From the NCBI GenBank assembly GCA_027563935.2, contig JANVAS020000222.1, forward strand, positions 6,510,001 through 6,574,000: a DNA stretch of 64,000 bases. Direction: 5' to 3'. The translations under genes were made by a program, and so were the position numbers. This document shows, in pieces, positions 11,929 through 22,600 of the stretch. Origin of the DNA: Costus lasius. Taxonomy: Eukaryota > Streptophyta > Magnoliopsida > Zingiberales > Costaceae. Numbering within the stretch: position 1 is the first letter of the stretch; each line of letters opens with the position of its first letter. Under the pieces are notes generated by a model. That model was not told where the DNA came from and did not search any database. It saw only the letters and a program-made list of their open reading frames with translations.

Positions 11929-11945
11929 CTAGGGTTCGACCCTAG
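11929..11945 (+). other. tRNA T-arm-like hairpin in A leader
   Basis: CTAGG-GTTCGAC-CCTAG: a 5-bp stem with a 7-base loop containing GTTCGA, as in a tRNA T arm or pol III B box. Possible remnant of a tRNA-derived SINE or a chance match. Also in F (40468-40484), decayed in B, absent from K, L and H. Confidence 0.45.
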
Positions 11946-12279
11946 GACAGGCGCATTCACCTGGTGAACGCACCTGAGCTGCAATGGGCGCTAGGGCCCT
12001 GGGCTGGACCAGATGAGAAGCAAAAGTCCCATGAAGAAAAGCAAGTGAAGACTTAAGTGTATTAAGGTCTTACCTAGTCTTAATGGGCTTTTACCACATA
12101 AGATCAGCTTGCATTCTTTTATTGTTTAAATAATTAGAATTGCATGAGTTATTTATCTTCTGCTATAGCCATAGGTTTTGCCTCATAGTAAGAAGATAAA
12201 AGACCGTTAAAATCCAACGCTAAAATATCAAGCACGTAATGCCTTCTGGCGCGAAACCTCACTGTTCTGACTATCGTTG

Positions 12280-12629
12280 GGGCCGTGTTGTACCCACTCA
12301 GTGGGCACGCCCATCTATCTTCAGACGGTGTGTGATTTCACCTGCGTGTTACAGGGAAGGGATTTATCGCTTCTCGTTGCTCAGCATAGCACGTGGTGGT
12401 CCAGGGAGTAGGTCAGGTCAGCTTGACCATGTAGGCTACATATGGGGCATATGTTAGCCATATGGAGGCAGCCATCTGTGGGATCAGAGACTGTGTTGTA
12501 CCAACTCAGTTGGCACAGTCTGCTGGATTGCCCAGATGAAGGGGAATCGCACGGGTTGGCGATTGGCAGGGACTGCCTACCAGAGATTAGTACTTGTACT
12601 CTCTGTGCATCTTATCTCGCCTGAGCGGG
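12280..12629 (+). other. Three-hairpin leader module, A version
   Basis: Hairpin 1 (12279-12312): CGTG/CACG outer stem, five-base bulge TTGTA, CCCACT-C-AGTGGG. Hairpin 2 (12489-12520): GACTGTG/CACAGTC outer stem, the same TTGTA bulge, CCAACT-C-AGTTGG. Hairpin 3 (12616-12629): CTCGC-CTGA-GCGGG. Hairpins 1 and 2 are paralogous with paired changes. Likely RNA structure in the genomic transcript; role (packaging, dimer formation or translation) unknown. Confidence 0.65.
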
Positions 12630-12822
12630 ACGCGGAGACCAAGTATAAAATCTGGATCCCATCTCACTAAAAGAGTGTTACTCTTTCGGACTGTTTTAAT
12701 GGATTTTTCAGTCAGATAAAATAGTGAGAAAAGAATCTTTCTTAAGTCCTGGATTGATTCTAAACATTGATACTGACCTTGCTGTTCTTGCATTGTTGTA
12801 GATTCCTGCAGCAACGAACACC

Positions 12823-15800
12823 ATGAGCTTCAATGTGCGATCCCTACTGGAAAGGGAGAAGTTTGCTGGGCCAAACTTCTCAGACTGGTACGGACACCTT
12901 AAGATTGTTCTTAAGGCAGAGAGGAAACTGTATGTCCTCGAGATGGCTGTGCCGCCTCAACCCGCTGCGAACGCCGCAAGGGCGGTTCGTGAAGCCTATG
13001 AAAAGCATGTCAATGATAGCATTGATGTCGCTTGCCTGATGCTAGAGTCTATGACGCCACCGCTGCAGCGTCAGCATGAGGATATGTCTGCTATAGAAAT
13101 TATAGCAAACCTCAAGATGTTGTATGCTGCACAGGCGAGGACTGAACGCTATAATTTGACCAAGCTTTTCTTTCAGAGCAAACTGGCTGAAGGGAGCCTA
13201 GTAGGAGCTCACGTGCTCAAGATGATTGGGCACAAGGAGGCTTTGGAGAAACTGGGGCATACCATCAATCAGGAGCTTGCTGTAGACATTATTCTGCAGT
13301 CTCTTCCGCCTTCTTTCGATGCGTTCATTATTAACTTTAATATGAACAAAATCGATTGTACTCCGGCAGAGTTGCTGAATATGCTCTTGACTACTGAGGA
13401 AACTCTGAAGGGAAAGCCTTCAACCTCTGTCTTAATGGTTCCTTCCAGGAACAAGAAGAAGGGGAAGAAGGGCAAAGCCCCAGTCAAGAACTACAACAAG
13501 GCTCTGAAACAGAAGGTTAAGCGGTCAAAGGAATACAGATGTTTCCACTGTGGCCAGCTGGGTCACTGGAAAAAGGACTGTAAAGCGCTCCAAGGAGACA
13601 AGAAGGGAAGCATCGCTTCTGGCTCAGGTATATTTGTGACTGAAGTCATGATATCCTCTTCTTCTATTTCATGGGTGTTGGACACTGCATGTGGAGTTCA
13701 CATTTGTTCAAATGTACAGGAACTCAAGAGAAGAAGACAGGTGGGACAGCATGAGGTGGACCTACGAGTTGGAAACGGGGCACGGGTTGCTGCTGTTGCT
13801 GTAGGGGATTATTACATCTCATTACCATCTGGCATTGTATTAGAATTAAACAATTGTTACTTTGTACCCAGTATTACCAAAAATATTATCTCTATTCCTG
13901 CTCTTGTCAGGAAAGGGTTTTCCTTTGAATGCAAGATTTCAAAGTGTTATCTTACTCTTGATAATATTGTTTATGCTACTGGTTCAATTAACAATGGGTT
14001 ATTCATGTTGGACATGGAATATTCTATACAAAACATTGATAATAAGAAAGCCAAGTATGCTGATGACAGCACCTTGCTATGGCATAGTCGTTTAGGCCAT
14101 ATTAACAAGAAGCGCATTAAGCGGTTGCATAATCATGGACTGCTGGGATCATTCTCCTATGAGGAGATTGATACATGCAAAGCTTGTTTAATGGGTAAAA
14201 TGACGAAGTCTCCTTTTCCTAACAAAGGTCAAAGGGCTTCAGGTTTACTTGACCTTATACACAGTGATGTGTGTGGGCCATTTAGTAAACATGCCAGAGG
14301 TGGCTATCAGTACTTCATTACCTTTACTGATGATTTCAGTAGATATGGTTATGTCTATCTTATGAGACATAAGAGTGAATCTTTTGACAAGTTCAAAGAG
14401 TTCAAAAATGAAGTACAAAATCAGCTAGGCCGAAATATCAAGGCACTTCGTTCTGATCGAGGTGGAGAATACTTGAGTCATGCGTTTACTGACTATCTAA
14501 AAGAGTGTGTGATTATCTCACAGCTCACTCCGCCAGGAACACCGCAATGGAATGGTGTGTCCGAGAGGAGAAATAGAACGTTACTTGATATGGTTCGTTC
14601 TATGATGAGTCAGGCTACTCTACCTTACTCCTTTTGGGGATTTGCACTGGAAACAGCTGCAAAGGTACTAAACCGAGTGCCATCCAAGGCAGTTTCAAAG
14701 ACTCCATATGAATTATGGTATGGGAAACAGCCGAGCTTGACATTTATCAGGATCTAGGGTTGCGAGGCTTATGTCAAAAAGCTCGCCTCTGGGAAACTGG
14801 AGAGCAGATCTGAGAAATGCATCTTTGTCGGTTACCCTAAGGAAACTAAGGGTTATTATTTCTACGATCCCAAAGAGAACAAAGTATTTGTTGCTCGGAC
14901 GGCAATATTTCTTGAGAAGGAGTTTCTTCTGCAAGAAGCCAGTGGGAGAGAAATAAAGCTGGATGAGAATCCAGAGGAAGGACAAAGTAGTCAAGCTCAG
15001 TTGGATGAGCCTGAGCCAGTTGATCAGGTTATTGAACAACCAGAGGCTCAGATATCACGGGAACCGCGAAGATCGGGAAGGATCCGTCGTCAGCCTGAGC
15101 GCTATGACGGAGTCTACATCATTGATAATGATGAACCCCTCACTTATGCGGATGCGGTCAGTGGACCGGAGTCAGCTAGATGGCTTGAAGCTATGCGAGC
15201 CGAGATGGACTCCATGTCAGATAACCAAGTCTGGGATTTGGTTGATCCGCCTCTGGGAGTAATCCCTATAGGCTGTAAATGGATCTTCAAAAGGAAGATT
15301 GACATGGATGGTAACGTAGTTACCTATAAAGGCAGGCTAGTTGCGAAAGGTTTCAAACAAATCTACGGGATAGATTATGATGAAACTTTCTCACCTGTAG
15401 CTATGTTTAAGTCTATTCGGATTCTTTTCGCGATAGCTGCATATTATGATTATGAGATCTGGCAGATGGATGTGAAGACGGCTTTCCTTAATGGAAAACT
15501 GGATGAGGATGTGTATATGACACAACCTGAAGGTTTCACTAATCCATCAGATCGTCATAAAATATGCAAGTTAAAGAAGTCCATTTATGGACTTAAACAA
15601 GCATCAAGAAGCTGGAATATTCGTTTTGATGAATCAATCTCTGAGTTTGGGTTCATCAAGAACGAAGATGACCCGTGTGTATATAAGAGGTTTAGTGGGA
15701 GCGTGATTACTTTCCTAGTCCTCTACGTCGATGATATCTTAGTCATTGGAAACGATATTCCTGAAATGCATGCTGTTAAAGCATGGCTAAGGAAATGTTT

Positions 15801-16707
15801 CCAGATGAAAGATTTAGGAGAAGCAGCCTATGTATTAGGTGTGAAGATCTATAGGGATAGATCTAAGAGACTTCTCGGGCCGTGCCAGAGTACTTACATC
15901 GATAAAGTCCTGGAGAGATTCCATTTAGAGAATTCTAAAAGAGGATATCTTCCAGTCAGACATGGTCTGAATCTTTCAAAGAGTCAGTGTCCACAAACAC
16001 AGACTGAGAAAGATGAAATGGACAATACGCCTTATGCTTCGGCTATTGGATCCATTATGTATGCGATGTTGTGTACTCGCCCAGACGTCGCTTACGGGTT
16101 AAGCGTGACCAGTCGATTCCAAAGTAATCCAGGTAAGGCACACTGGATTGCAGTCAAGAACATTTTGAAATATCTTCGGAGGACCAAAGATATGTTCTTG
16201 ATATATGGAGGTCAGGAAGAACTCAGTATTGAAGGATATAGTGACGCTTCGTTCCAATCTGACTAGGATGATTTCCGATCGCAATCAGGCTATGTTTTTA
16301 GCTTGAATGGAGGAGCAGTGGTGTGGAAAAGTTTCAAACAGTCTATTGTTGCTGATTCCACAACAGAAGCCGAGTATGTTGCAGCCTCGGAAGCATCTAA
16401 GGAGGCAGTTTGGATTCGTAAGTTCATTCAGGAACTTGGTGTTGTTCCTTCGAGTTCAGATCCTTTGGTTATCTTTTGTGATAACACTGGAGCAATAGCA
16501 CAAGCAAAGGAACCACGGTCGCACCAGAAGTCCAAGCACATACAGAGACGGTTTCACTTGATCTGGGAGATCATTGATCGACGCGAGATCAAAATCTGCA
16601 AGGTTCATACAGATGACAATCTGGCTGACCCGCTTACCAAGCCTCTGGCGCAGCAGAAGCATGAGAAGCACTGTAATAATATGGTTTTGAGATTTCTCAA
16701 CCATTAG
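12823..16707 (+). pseudogene. Copia A gag-pol polyprotein with two premature stops
   Basis: A single 1294-codon frame from ATG to TAG, same length as in L. Order: gag (1-239), CCHC knuckle (240-253), protease with LDTACG (near 284-289), integrase HHCC finger (H421, H426, C452...) and catalytic D482, D545, E581 (35 residues between the last two), RT with YVDD (968-971), RNase H (D near 1141, TEAEY near 1181). The start is supported by conservation in K, L, F and H. Breaks: TGG to TAG at codon 645 (14755-14757, end of integrase) and CAG to TAG at codon 1148 (16264-16266, RNase H). No frameshift. The stops would remove RT from any product, so movement of this copy would now need a helper. Confidence 0.96.
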
Positions 16708-16716
16708 ATTAAGTGC

Positions 16717-16727
16717 AAGTGGGAGAT
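16717..16727 (+). other. Polypurine tract of copia A
   Basis: AAGTGGGAGAT directly before the 3' LTR; primes plus-strand synthesis. The same sequence abuts the 3' LTRs of F, K, L and I. Confidence 0.9.
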
Positions 16728-18400
16728 TGTTGGGGTATGCCCTTAAGGCTAATGTTTGAGGCCTTGGGATACTATCAGTATCATGTATAAACTCTTATGT
16801 TTATAAAGGCAATGGTTGTTATTCAGTTTGTTACATTGTCTGCTGCAATAACTGTGCTTCTGAATAATGTCTCAATGCTGTTCAGCTAGGCTGACATGCT
16901 ATATGTCCTTAGTCGAGATATCTTGGTGAACATGAGACAGCCTTGATATGGTTAAGACTAATGTGTGTTCTAATCTTATAGGATGCTTCGAGCATGGAAT
17001 AAGATGTAGACTCATGGGTACATTGGATGTACTGGACAGACCCTACTAGGATATTCAATTGCTTGTCACAATGTGAATAATCCTTGTATGCAACAAGTGG
17101 CATACTTCCTCTGACTTGAGATCACTTGTGTTTCTAAATGATGATTGTCATTGTTTTGAGGTAGTTCAATATCATTTGAAACATAATGGTTATAGACTAT
17201 CTTGGAAAATGATCATGAGTTAGGTTAGGGCACTGGTGATAGATATAGGATTGCCGTCTCTTTGTTTAAGGAGTATGATGTTCTATGGGGCCCCCCTGGA
17301 TGAGATGATTGAGAAAGTGTATGGCCATACCCAGGTGACTATGTTCATCTGATCTAATCATGCTCATCATATTGGAGTTACAGGCTTGACACGCTTGTCC
17401 AATAAGAACATCCAGTGGCAAAGGAAACTTGTATGCCTTGTGAAATGGATTCACACTTGTGCTGTGGTTTGGGTGTAGTCTTGGAAGACTCTTTCCTTTA
17501 TATCGGGAGACAGTGATGTGTTACTAGATACCCCTCACTGATCGTGATAACGTGAGTTATCGTTACCGACATTTAAAGGAAACCCTCAGGGTCGCACAAT
17601 TTGATGATATGGCTTACTTAAGTCAGATCGTGTAGACTGAATTGATTAAGTTCAGTTTAAAGGGATTTAGACTCTGATTGTAAGTGAGATCTGGTCTGAT
17701 CATGTTTGATTGATTAGGGCTTGAGATCGGTAAGCTTCGATCGAGAGAATTGATGCTAGATCGGTGAGATCAAAAGCATCAAGAGATGAACGGTTAGATT
17801 AGGAGCCTTAGGGTTTAAGATGATCTAGACCAAATGGCTTGGGCTGTTTTGATTTGGTCTTTGAACCAAATTGAGTTGGGTCAATTAGATTAAACCGGTT
17901 CAAGAGAATGAACGCATGGTTCAATCTTTGAAGCGTTATTGTCGGTTATGAAGAAGTGGGCGCATGCTCTTCATGGCTTGCTATTTTTAGTAAGTCTTCA
18001 TGCGCCACCTCTCGAGAACGCCAATACGTTTTGACTCTTGCTCTCGACGCTCTCTCACGGGTGAAAAGCTTCCTTCACGTCTTGGAGAGGTCTCGGCTGA
18101 GTGGGAGAAGACATCTCATCCCTTTGATTCGATCAAAGACCCTTGAAGAACCTTGCTAGCACAAGGATCTCAAGGAGTAGGCGGCATCACCTTGTGTGCG
18201 CACCTTTTGGAGGAGTTTCATTCGAATCTCTTCTTCCTTGACGCCATCCAATCGAAATGGCTATGGTATGATTCCTAACTATAAGAGGTTGATCATATAA
18301 ACATATATGCGATTATTGTTGAAACCCTAGCTTCCCATGCGAAAACTTTCTTTTGCGCCACCCTTAGGGTTTCGGCCCCCTAGATTTAGGGGTCTTTTCA
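16728..18400 (+). repeat. 3' LTR of copia A
   Basis: 1673 bp, same length as the 5' LTR, about eleven differences by eye. Hairpin with loop GTGA at 17546-17561. Followed by target duplication GACCT. Confidence 0.97.
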
Positions 18401-18405
18401 GACCT
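18401..18405. repeat. Target duplication GACCT, right of A
   Basis: Exact match to 9323-9327. Confidence 0.95.
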
Positions 18406-19208
18406 AACCTAGCCGACCACTAATTTGATCTTTAAGGTTGGCTCCAAGGTCCTTCTTACCATGGTTTAGCTCTCAAACCCTAGAGGTGTCCCTCATGGGT
18501 TCGGCCAATGCCATGGGTCTTTCTCCATAAATGATGCGCCACTATGCAAGGAGCCAAGATGGCTAGCTCTCAAACCCTAGGGTTCGGCCATGCCATCTTG
18601 CGCCTCTCCTCCATGCGCCATCAAGCATGCATGCGCCAGGGTTCCATGTGATTGCACCCCTAATCTTTTTCTTCTTATTACAAAAATAAAAGAAAAGAAA
18701 AGTGGCACGCAAGCCTCACAAAGATACATCACAGGCATGCAAAGGGGCTTGACTCATGATCACAACGTTATGAACAAGCAAGGTATCTACACATGCAGTT
18801 CTACATGCTCATGAAAAACATAAAATATAAAATTTTACTTTTTCAGAAAACTAATCTCTTTTCCTCATCTTCTTTTCACAAATCTCTTGGTTATTTGCAA
18901 TTAATTTTCATGATGATTTCAAAGATCCTCTCGGCTGGTAATTTTGTCAGATCAAGAGACCCGACCAGTCCGAAGACACAATGCCCGTCCTACTTGACAA
19001 AAACACGTGCGCCTTTGATCCTTAAATCATGCTAGAAAAATAATCCAAAGATGCAAAAGAAATTGAAAAGATGATATGAACAAGAAACCCTAATTTTTCC
19101 TACTTTAGAAAAATCGTTTGCCATAAGAATATGCAATTTGTGAAAATTGTAAATATGGCATGTGCGCATGGAAAAGCATGAAAATACATCGTTCGAGTCT
19201 CGCAAGTC
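18406..19208 (-). other. Leader of copia C, LTR-proximal part
   Basis: Continuation of C's leader to its primer site. No gene, repeat or clear structure seen; only short open frames without family resemblance. Confidence 0.65.
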
Positions 19209-19220
19209 CCTCTGATACCA
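19209..19220 (-). other. Primer binding site of copia C
   Basis: CCTCTGATACCA matches the initiator-Met primer site at 11 of 12 bases and lies one base from the LTR. Confidence 0.85.
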
Positions 19221-19836
19221 TTGTTGGGAAACCCCGAGGATATTTTACCAAATTTCAGAGATGCAAATACATTGTGCAGCGGAAGAATACCCTCGAAATA
19301 GGCCAGTCCCAAAAACCCAGTGAAGATCGCATGAGAGGGAATCAACACGATGAGATAGAAAATACCTTATGAGCGATGCGAGGCTGATGTCGTAGTAGGC
19401 GCCCAAGCGTGCGCCCTCTACAGTCTCACACACACAGATCACCTCGAGTCCTCTTCTTCCAAGCCCGGTGCTAGCCTCGAGAAGAAGATCCAAGCCTTAG
19501 GTCACTTCTTCTCAACTTGCGCCACCTCCAAGGTATATGCGCCAAGGTTGAAGAAGGAAGAGGGAGATGCCACCAAGCACAAGTTACACTTGCACCACCT
19601 TCAATAGAAGAAGTGCCAAGGATGAAGAAGAAGAAGTGCTTGCGGCTTGGTTGATGAAGAGATGCGCCAGCTCCTCTTGATCCTCTTGCTCTCGCCCCTC
19701 CTCTTGTTCTCACGCCTTCAATAAGTTGTGTATCATGAGAGGGGACGGCTAGGGCTCATTATATAGAGCAAGGGGCGGTTAGAGTAGTGGCTAGGAGAAG
19801 AAGTAGGAATAGGATTATTTTAATGATTTAATTAAG

Positions 19837-19923
19837 TCCTAATCCAATTAGGATTCTAATTAATCATTTAAATAATCAAGTCCTAATCCAATTAGGACTC
19901 TAATTAAGAATTTAAATAATCAG
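19837..19923. repeat. 44-bp tandem duplication in C LTR
   Basis: Two adjacent AT-rich copies (19837-19880, 19881-19923) each holding the palindrome CCTAATCCAATTAGG. A few differences and one indel separate them. Confidence 0.85.
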
Positions 19924-20370
19924 CCCTATTAAATAGGACTCCATACAATTATTTAAATTAATTAATTAATTAACCCACAAATAATTAATATCAAATTATA
20001 TTAACCAAATGTGTCGTAGGCACCAACCTTAGTCTAACTAGGGTTAACCATGCGCCTACACATCCTTCTCCTTAAGCCCATTAAGCCCAACTTTTCAATG
20101 GGCCCAACCCAATGTCCATTATGCATATTAACCAAGCCCTTGGATCCAATCTAATTTAACCCGAGGTCAAACTGGGCTAACCAAGGTTAATATGCCGTAA
20201 ATGGAAGTTGGCTCCAAAAAATCTCTTCCATCTCATCAGGCCCATTGGCACTGATGGAATCTCCAAAATAGTTCCGAGTTATCCAATAACTCAATCATAA
20301 GGCTTCTCGATCAATACAAGAACTAGAGTATCAAGGTGTGCGACCCTGTAGGTTCCTTTGACATTGGCAG

Positions 20371-20383
20371 TGCTGACCTAAGG
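20371..20383. other. Dyad TGACCTAAGGTCA in C LTR
   Basis: Perfect 6-bp dyad around one base, at the place where the A family has the GATAAC/GTTATC hairpin (after the shared GTGCGACCCT block). Different sequence, same kind of symmetry. Coordinates good to a few bases. Confidence 0.55.
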
Positions 20384-21084
20384 TCATCACAAGCAGTGAG
20401 TGGCACCTAGTAGTGCATCGCTGCTACCCAAGTCATCGGAATTGATATCGACATCAAGATCCCCATTATCGCAAGTAGGTACCGATGCATTACAATCTCT
20501 TTGCCGTACTGATATCCGATTGGACAAGTGTGTCACCACTTGTTTTTCATCCAATCTCATGGCTATGACTAAATCAGGTCTAACCTGGGTATGGCCATAC
20601 ACTTTCAGTCATAGATCCATAGAGGAGCTCCATGGATATCAAGCTTCCCTTAGGAAGGAGCAAATCCTATGTCTATCTATTGACCTTCTCATATGGGTCG
20701 TGACATGCTCAATGACAACCGTTATTACCCCCCAACTACGATGAGGTGTTAGGTTGTATCAAAGCATGTCCCTAACCATATAGAATGGCCAATGATCAAT
20801 GCATCTCCTATCACTTGTGAGGATAACTTGTGACACCAAGTCATTGCCTCACAGCAGGTCGGTCCAGTATATCCACCACTGATATACCTATATGTCTGCG
20901 TTAGCACCTCGTGCCTAACCAGCCCATATGCCAATCTCACAAGTACCAGAGTTGTCCCATATCCACTTAGGTACATCGACTGGGGACAATCATTTGAGCA
21001 CAGATCCAATCTGTCTCCAGGGACATTATCATATAAGTACATGTTCGCAGATGTAAACAAATAATGATAACGACAATGCCAGAA

Positions 21085-21086
<2 letters not shown>

Positions 21087-21118
<32 letters not shown>
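21087..21118. repeat. (AT)16 microsatellite
   Basis: Sixteen uninterrupted AT units near the outer end of the C LTR. Confidence 0.97.
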
Positions 21119-21120
<2 letters not shown>

Positions 21121-21177
21121 ATGTTAAGTAGTACAAATAATGGACCAAAACTAGGTCCTAGGTCATACACACCAACA

Positions 21178-22057
21178 TGTGATTAGGTGCACTGGATTCT
21201 GTCGAGGTGTTCACGGCTGGGCCATGATGGTGTTCATGGCTGTGATCACATTTGTGTCCGAAATCACCAATTTTTCCATTTTTCACTGAGGTGATCACGA
21301 CCTGCCCATGATCTCATTCATGCCCATGCATCTGTTCATCAAAATCTACCGAGATGATCATGGCTTGGCCCTTCTGGTCGTGCCTAGCTGCACGCCCGTG
21401 CTTGTATCCGTTTCAATTTGCTATGGAATTCATGGCCCGGCCGTGCGTTGGCGCATGGCCGTGATGCTGCTCTTAGGAATTCACCAAGCCATTCACGCCC
21501 ATGATGGTCATCATGGCCTACCTGTGTTCAGCTTGCAGAAAGTTGTTGGGGGGGGGGTGTTTTCTCGTCCAATTCGTCCCCTTCTTCTGTGCTAGCTTCT
21601 CCTACTTCAACAACCCAGTCCAAGAGCGTGAGTGTCATCTTCTCCAGCATCATAAAGTCCACCACACCCAATATCTGGATCAATTTACTATGGGAAGGCT
21701 AGGATTCTCCGACAATATCGAGTGGATGTTTTACCTTATCGACTAGAAACAGTTTTTGCATATGACACATCTGACTTATGCGGCACTCACCCTCGAGTTC
21801 TTTAGTGCTTTGGATTTCCTGTTGACTTCACATGATGACATTGAGGACGATCCTCTGGAGGGAGGTGCTGAAATGAGCACCGACGATGACTCTGACTAAT
21901 CTTCTGAGTATTGCAACCCATTTCACCAAATTTTGTGATCTTTATATGCTATGCATATGGACTATGCATTATCTAAGTCTGGGAGATTGTGGGCTCTTTT
22001 AAAAACTTGTCATGTAGTAACTTTAAACATGTATTGATGCTGGTATATTTTGATAAC
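21178..22057 (+). mobile_element. Remnant M, probable 3' end of an Athila-like element
   Basis: Sequence between C and D. It holds a decayed reading frame (to 21899), a purine-rich tract AAGTCTGGGAGAT (21975-21987) and then TGTGGGCTC, which could be the start of a 3' LTR cut by D. The first part (about 21205-21530) is rich in irregular CATGGCC/CACGGCC motifs. Assignment is by layout and weak protein resemblance; it could be another gypsy lineage. Confidence 0.45.
21582..21899 (+). pseudogene. Decayed retroelement frame in M
   Basis: Frame with FNNPVQERECHLLQHHKV and, after one in-frame TAG (21744-21746), LTYAALTLEFFSAL, ending in an acidic tail and TAA at 21897-21899. The pattern recalls the plant Athila-associated protein often named retrotransposon ORF-1, but this is from memory and weak. 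The 5' limit is uncertain; the open frame continues upstream to 21501 without recognisable content. Confidence 0.35.
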
Positions 22058-22581
22058 TGATGACACCAAAATTTATAGTAAATTTTGTGTCATTTCATAT
22101 ATCTTTTTGTGTCATATTCATACTACTTTGCTTATTTTTATGTCTTTTTTATCAAATACTATGGAATCTACACTCTTTTTGGTTTTTGATGATTTTTTGG
22201 TAAAAAAGCACGATTTTCAGGCTTTTTCAAGCAATTCCAGATGCATGAATGAATTCCCACCACGAAGAGAAGATTACATACCAAATTTCATGAAGATTGG
22301 AGCTTCAAACCAAATTACGGCACTACCGTAATCACCATTATGGTACCGTGGTTTCACTGCGCCTACAAAACAAACCACGGTACTGCTGTAATTTTTGAGT
22401 GCTACCGTATTTTGGGACGATTTTGAACAGAAAGTTTTGCAAGAATTATGACACTACCATAACCAATTTTAAGGGCCGTAATTTTAGTCCAGAAATCAAC
22501 AGAAGAAAATATGGCACTACCGTAATGGATTTCACGATACCGTCATATCAGACGACTCCTGTACCGACAGCTCTTGAAGAT

Positions 22582-22600
22582 ATTACGGCACTGCCGTAAT
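22582..22600. other. Palindrome ATTACGGCA-C-TGCCGTAAT
   Basis: Perfect 9-bp inverted repeat with a single central base, one of many full or partial copies between about 22314 and 22610. The same palindrome with central G occurs in E at 24630-24648. Confidence 0.85.

Larger units (their letters stand above)
11015..12822 (+). other. Leader of copia A
   Basis: Long untranslated leader. It contains a T-arm-like hairpin (11929-11945), a three-hairpin module (12280-12629) and, just before gag, a pyrimidine-rich stretch ending TAG at 12799-12801 that looks like a splice acceptor. Small open frames (for example 12239-12457) overlap the hairpins and are not believed to be genes. Confidence 0.8.
9328..18400 (+). 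mobile_element. Copia element A, complete
   Basis: Full-length 9073-bp Ty1/copia element: two 1673-bp LTRs, primer site, 1.8 kb leader, one gag-pol frame and a polypurine tract touching the 3' LTR. Exact 5-bp target duplication GACCT. By eye the two LTRs differ at about eleven of 1673 positions, so the insertion is young. The coding frame carries two premature stops. Confidence 0.97.
7182..21177 (-). mobile_element. Copia element C, older diverged family, cut by A and B
   Basis: Minus-strand copia element whose visible pieces are 7182-9327 and 18406-21177, separated by element A. It has gag, protease and part of integrase, a leader, a primer site and a 5' LTR; the rest of pol lies left of B, outside the window. 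Protein is clearly related to the A/B family but differs throughout, for example ILEKEKLIGSNLMDWY near the gag start. The LTR ends CCAACA at 21177 and is followed by TGTGA (21178-21182), its presumed target duplication. Confidence 0.88.
19222..21177 (-). repeat. 5' LTR of copia C
   Basis: 1956 bp, TGTTGGGAAACC to CCAACA. Mostly unlike the A-family LTR but shares blocks in the same order: GTGCGACCCT, a dyad, and GTATGGCCATAC (20589-20600). Contains a 44-bp tandem duplication and an (AT)16 run. Confidence 0.87.

Noticed and set aside
12239..12457. 72-codon open frame in the leader, repeated in B, F, and others
   Set aside because: It overlaps leader hairpin 1, and its conservation between A and F is explained by near-identical DNA. 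In B, K, L and H it differs in length or frame.
19381..19740. Arg/Ala-rich or Ser-rich small frames in the C LTR as host gene exons
   Set aside because: They lie inside a defined LTR and lack splice signals or a family match.
21308..21595. 95-codon plus-strand frame in M
   Set aside because: Low-complexity, overlaps the CATGGCC-rich tract, no recognisable domain.
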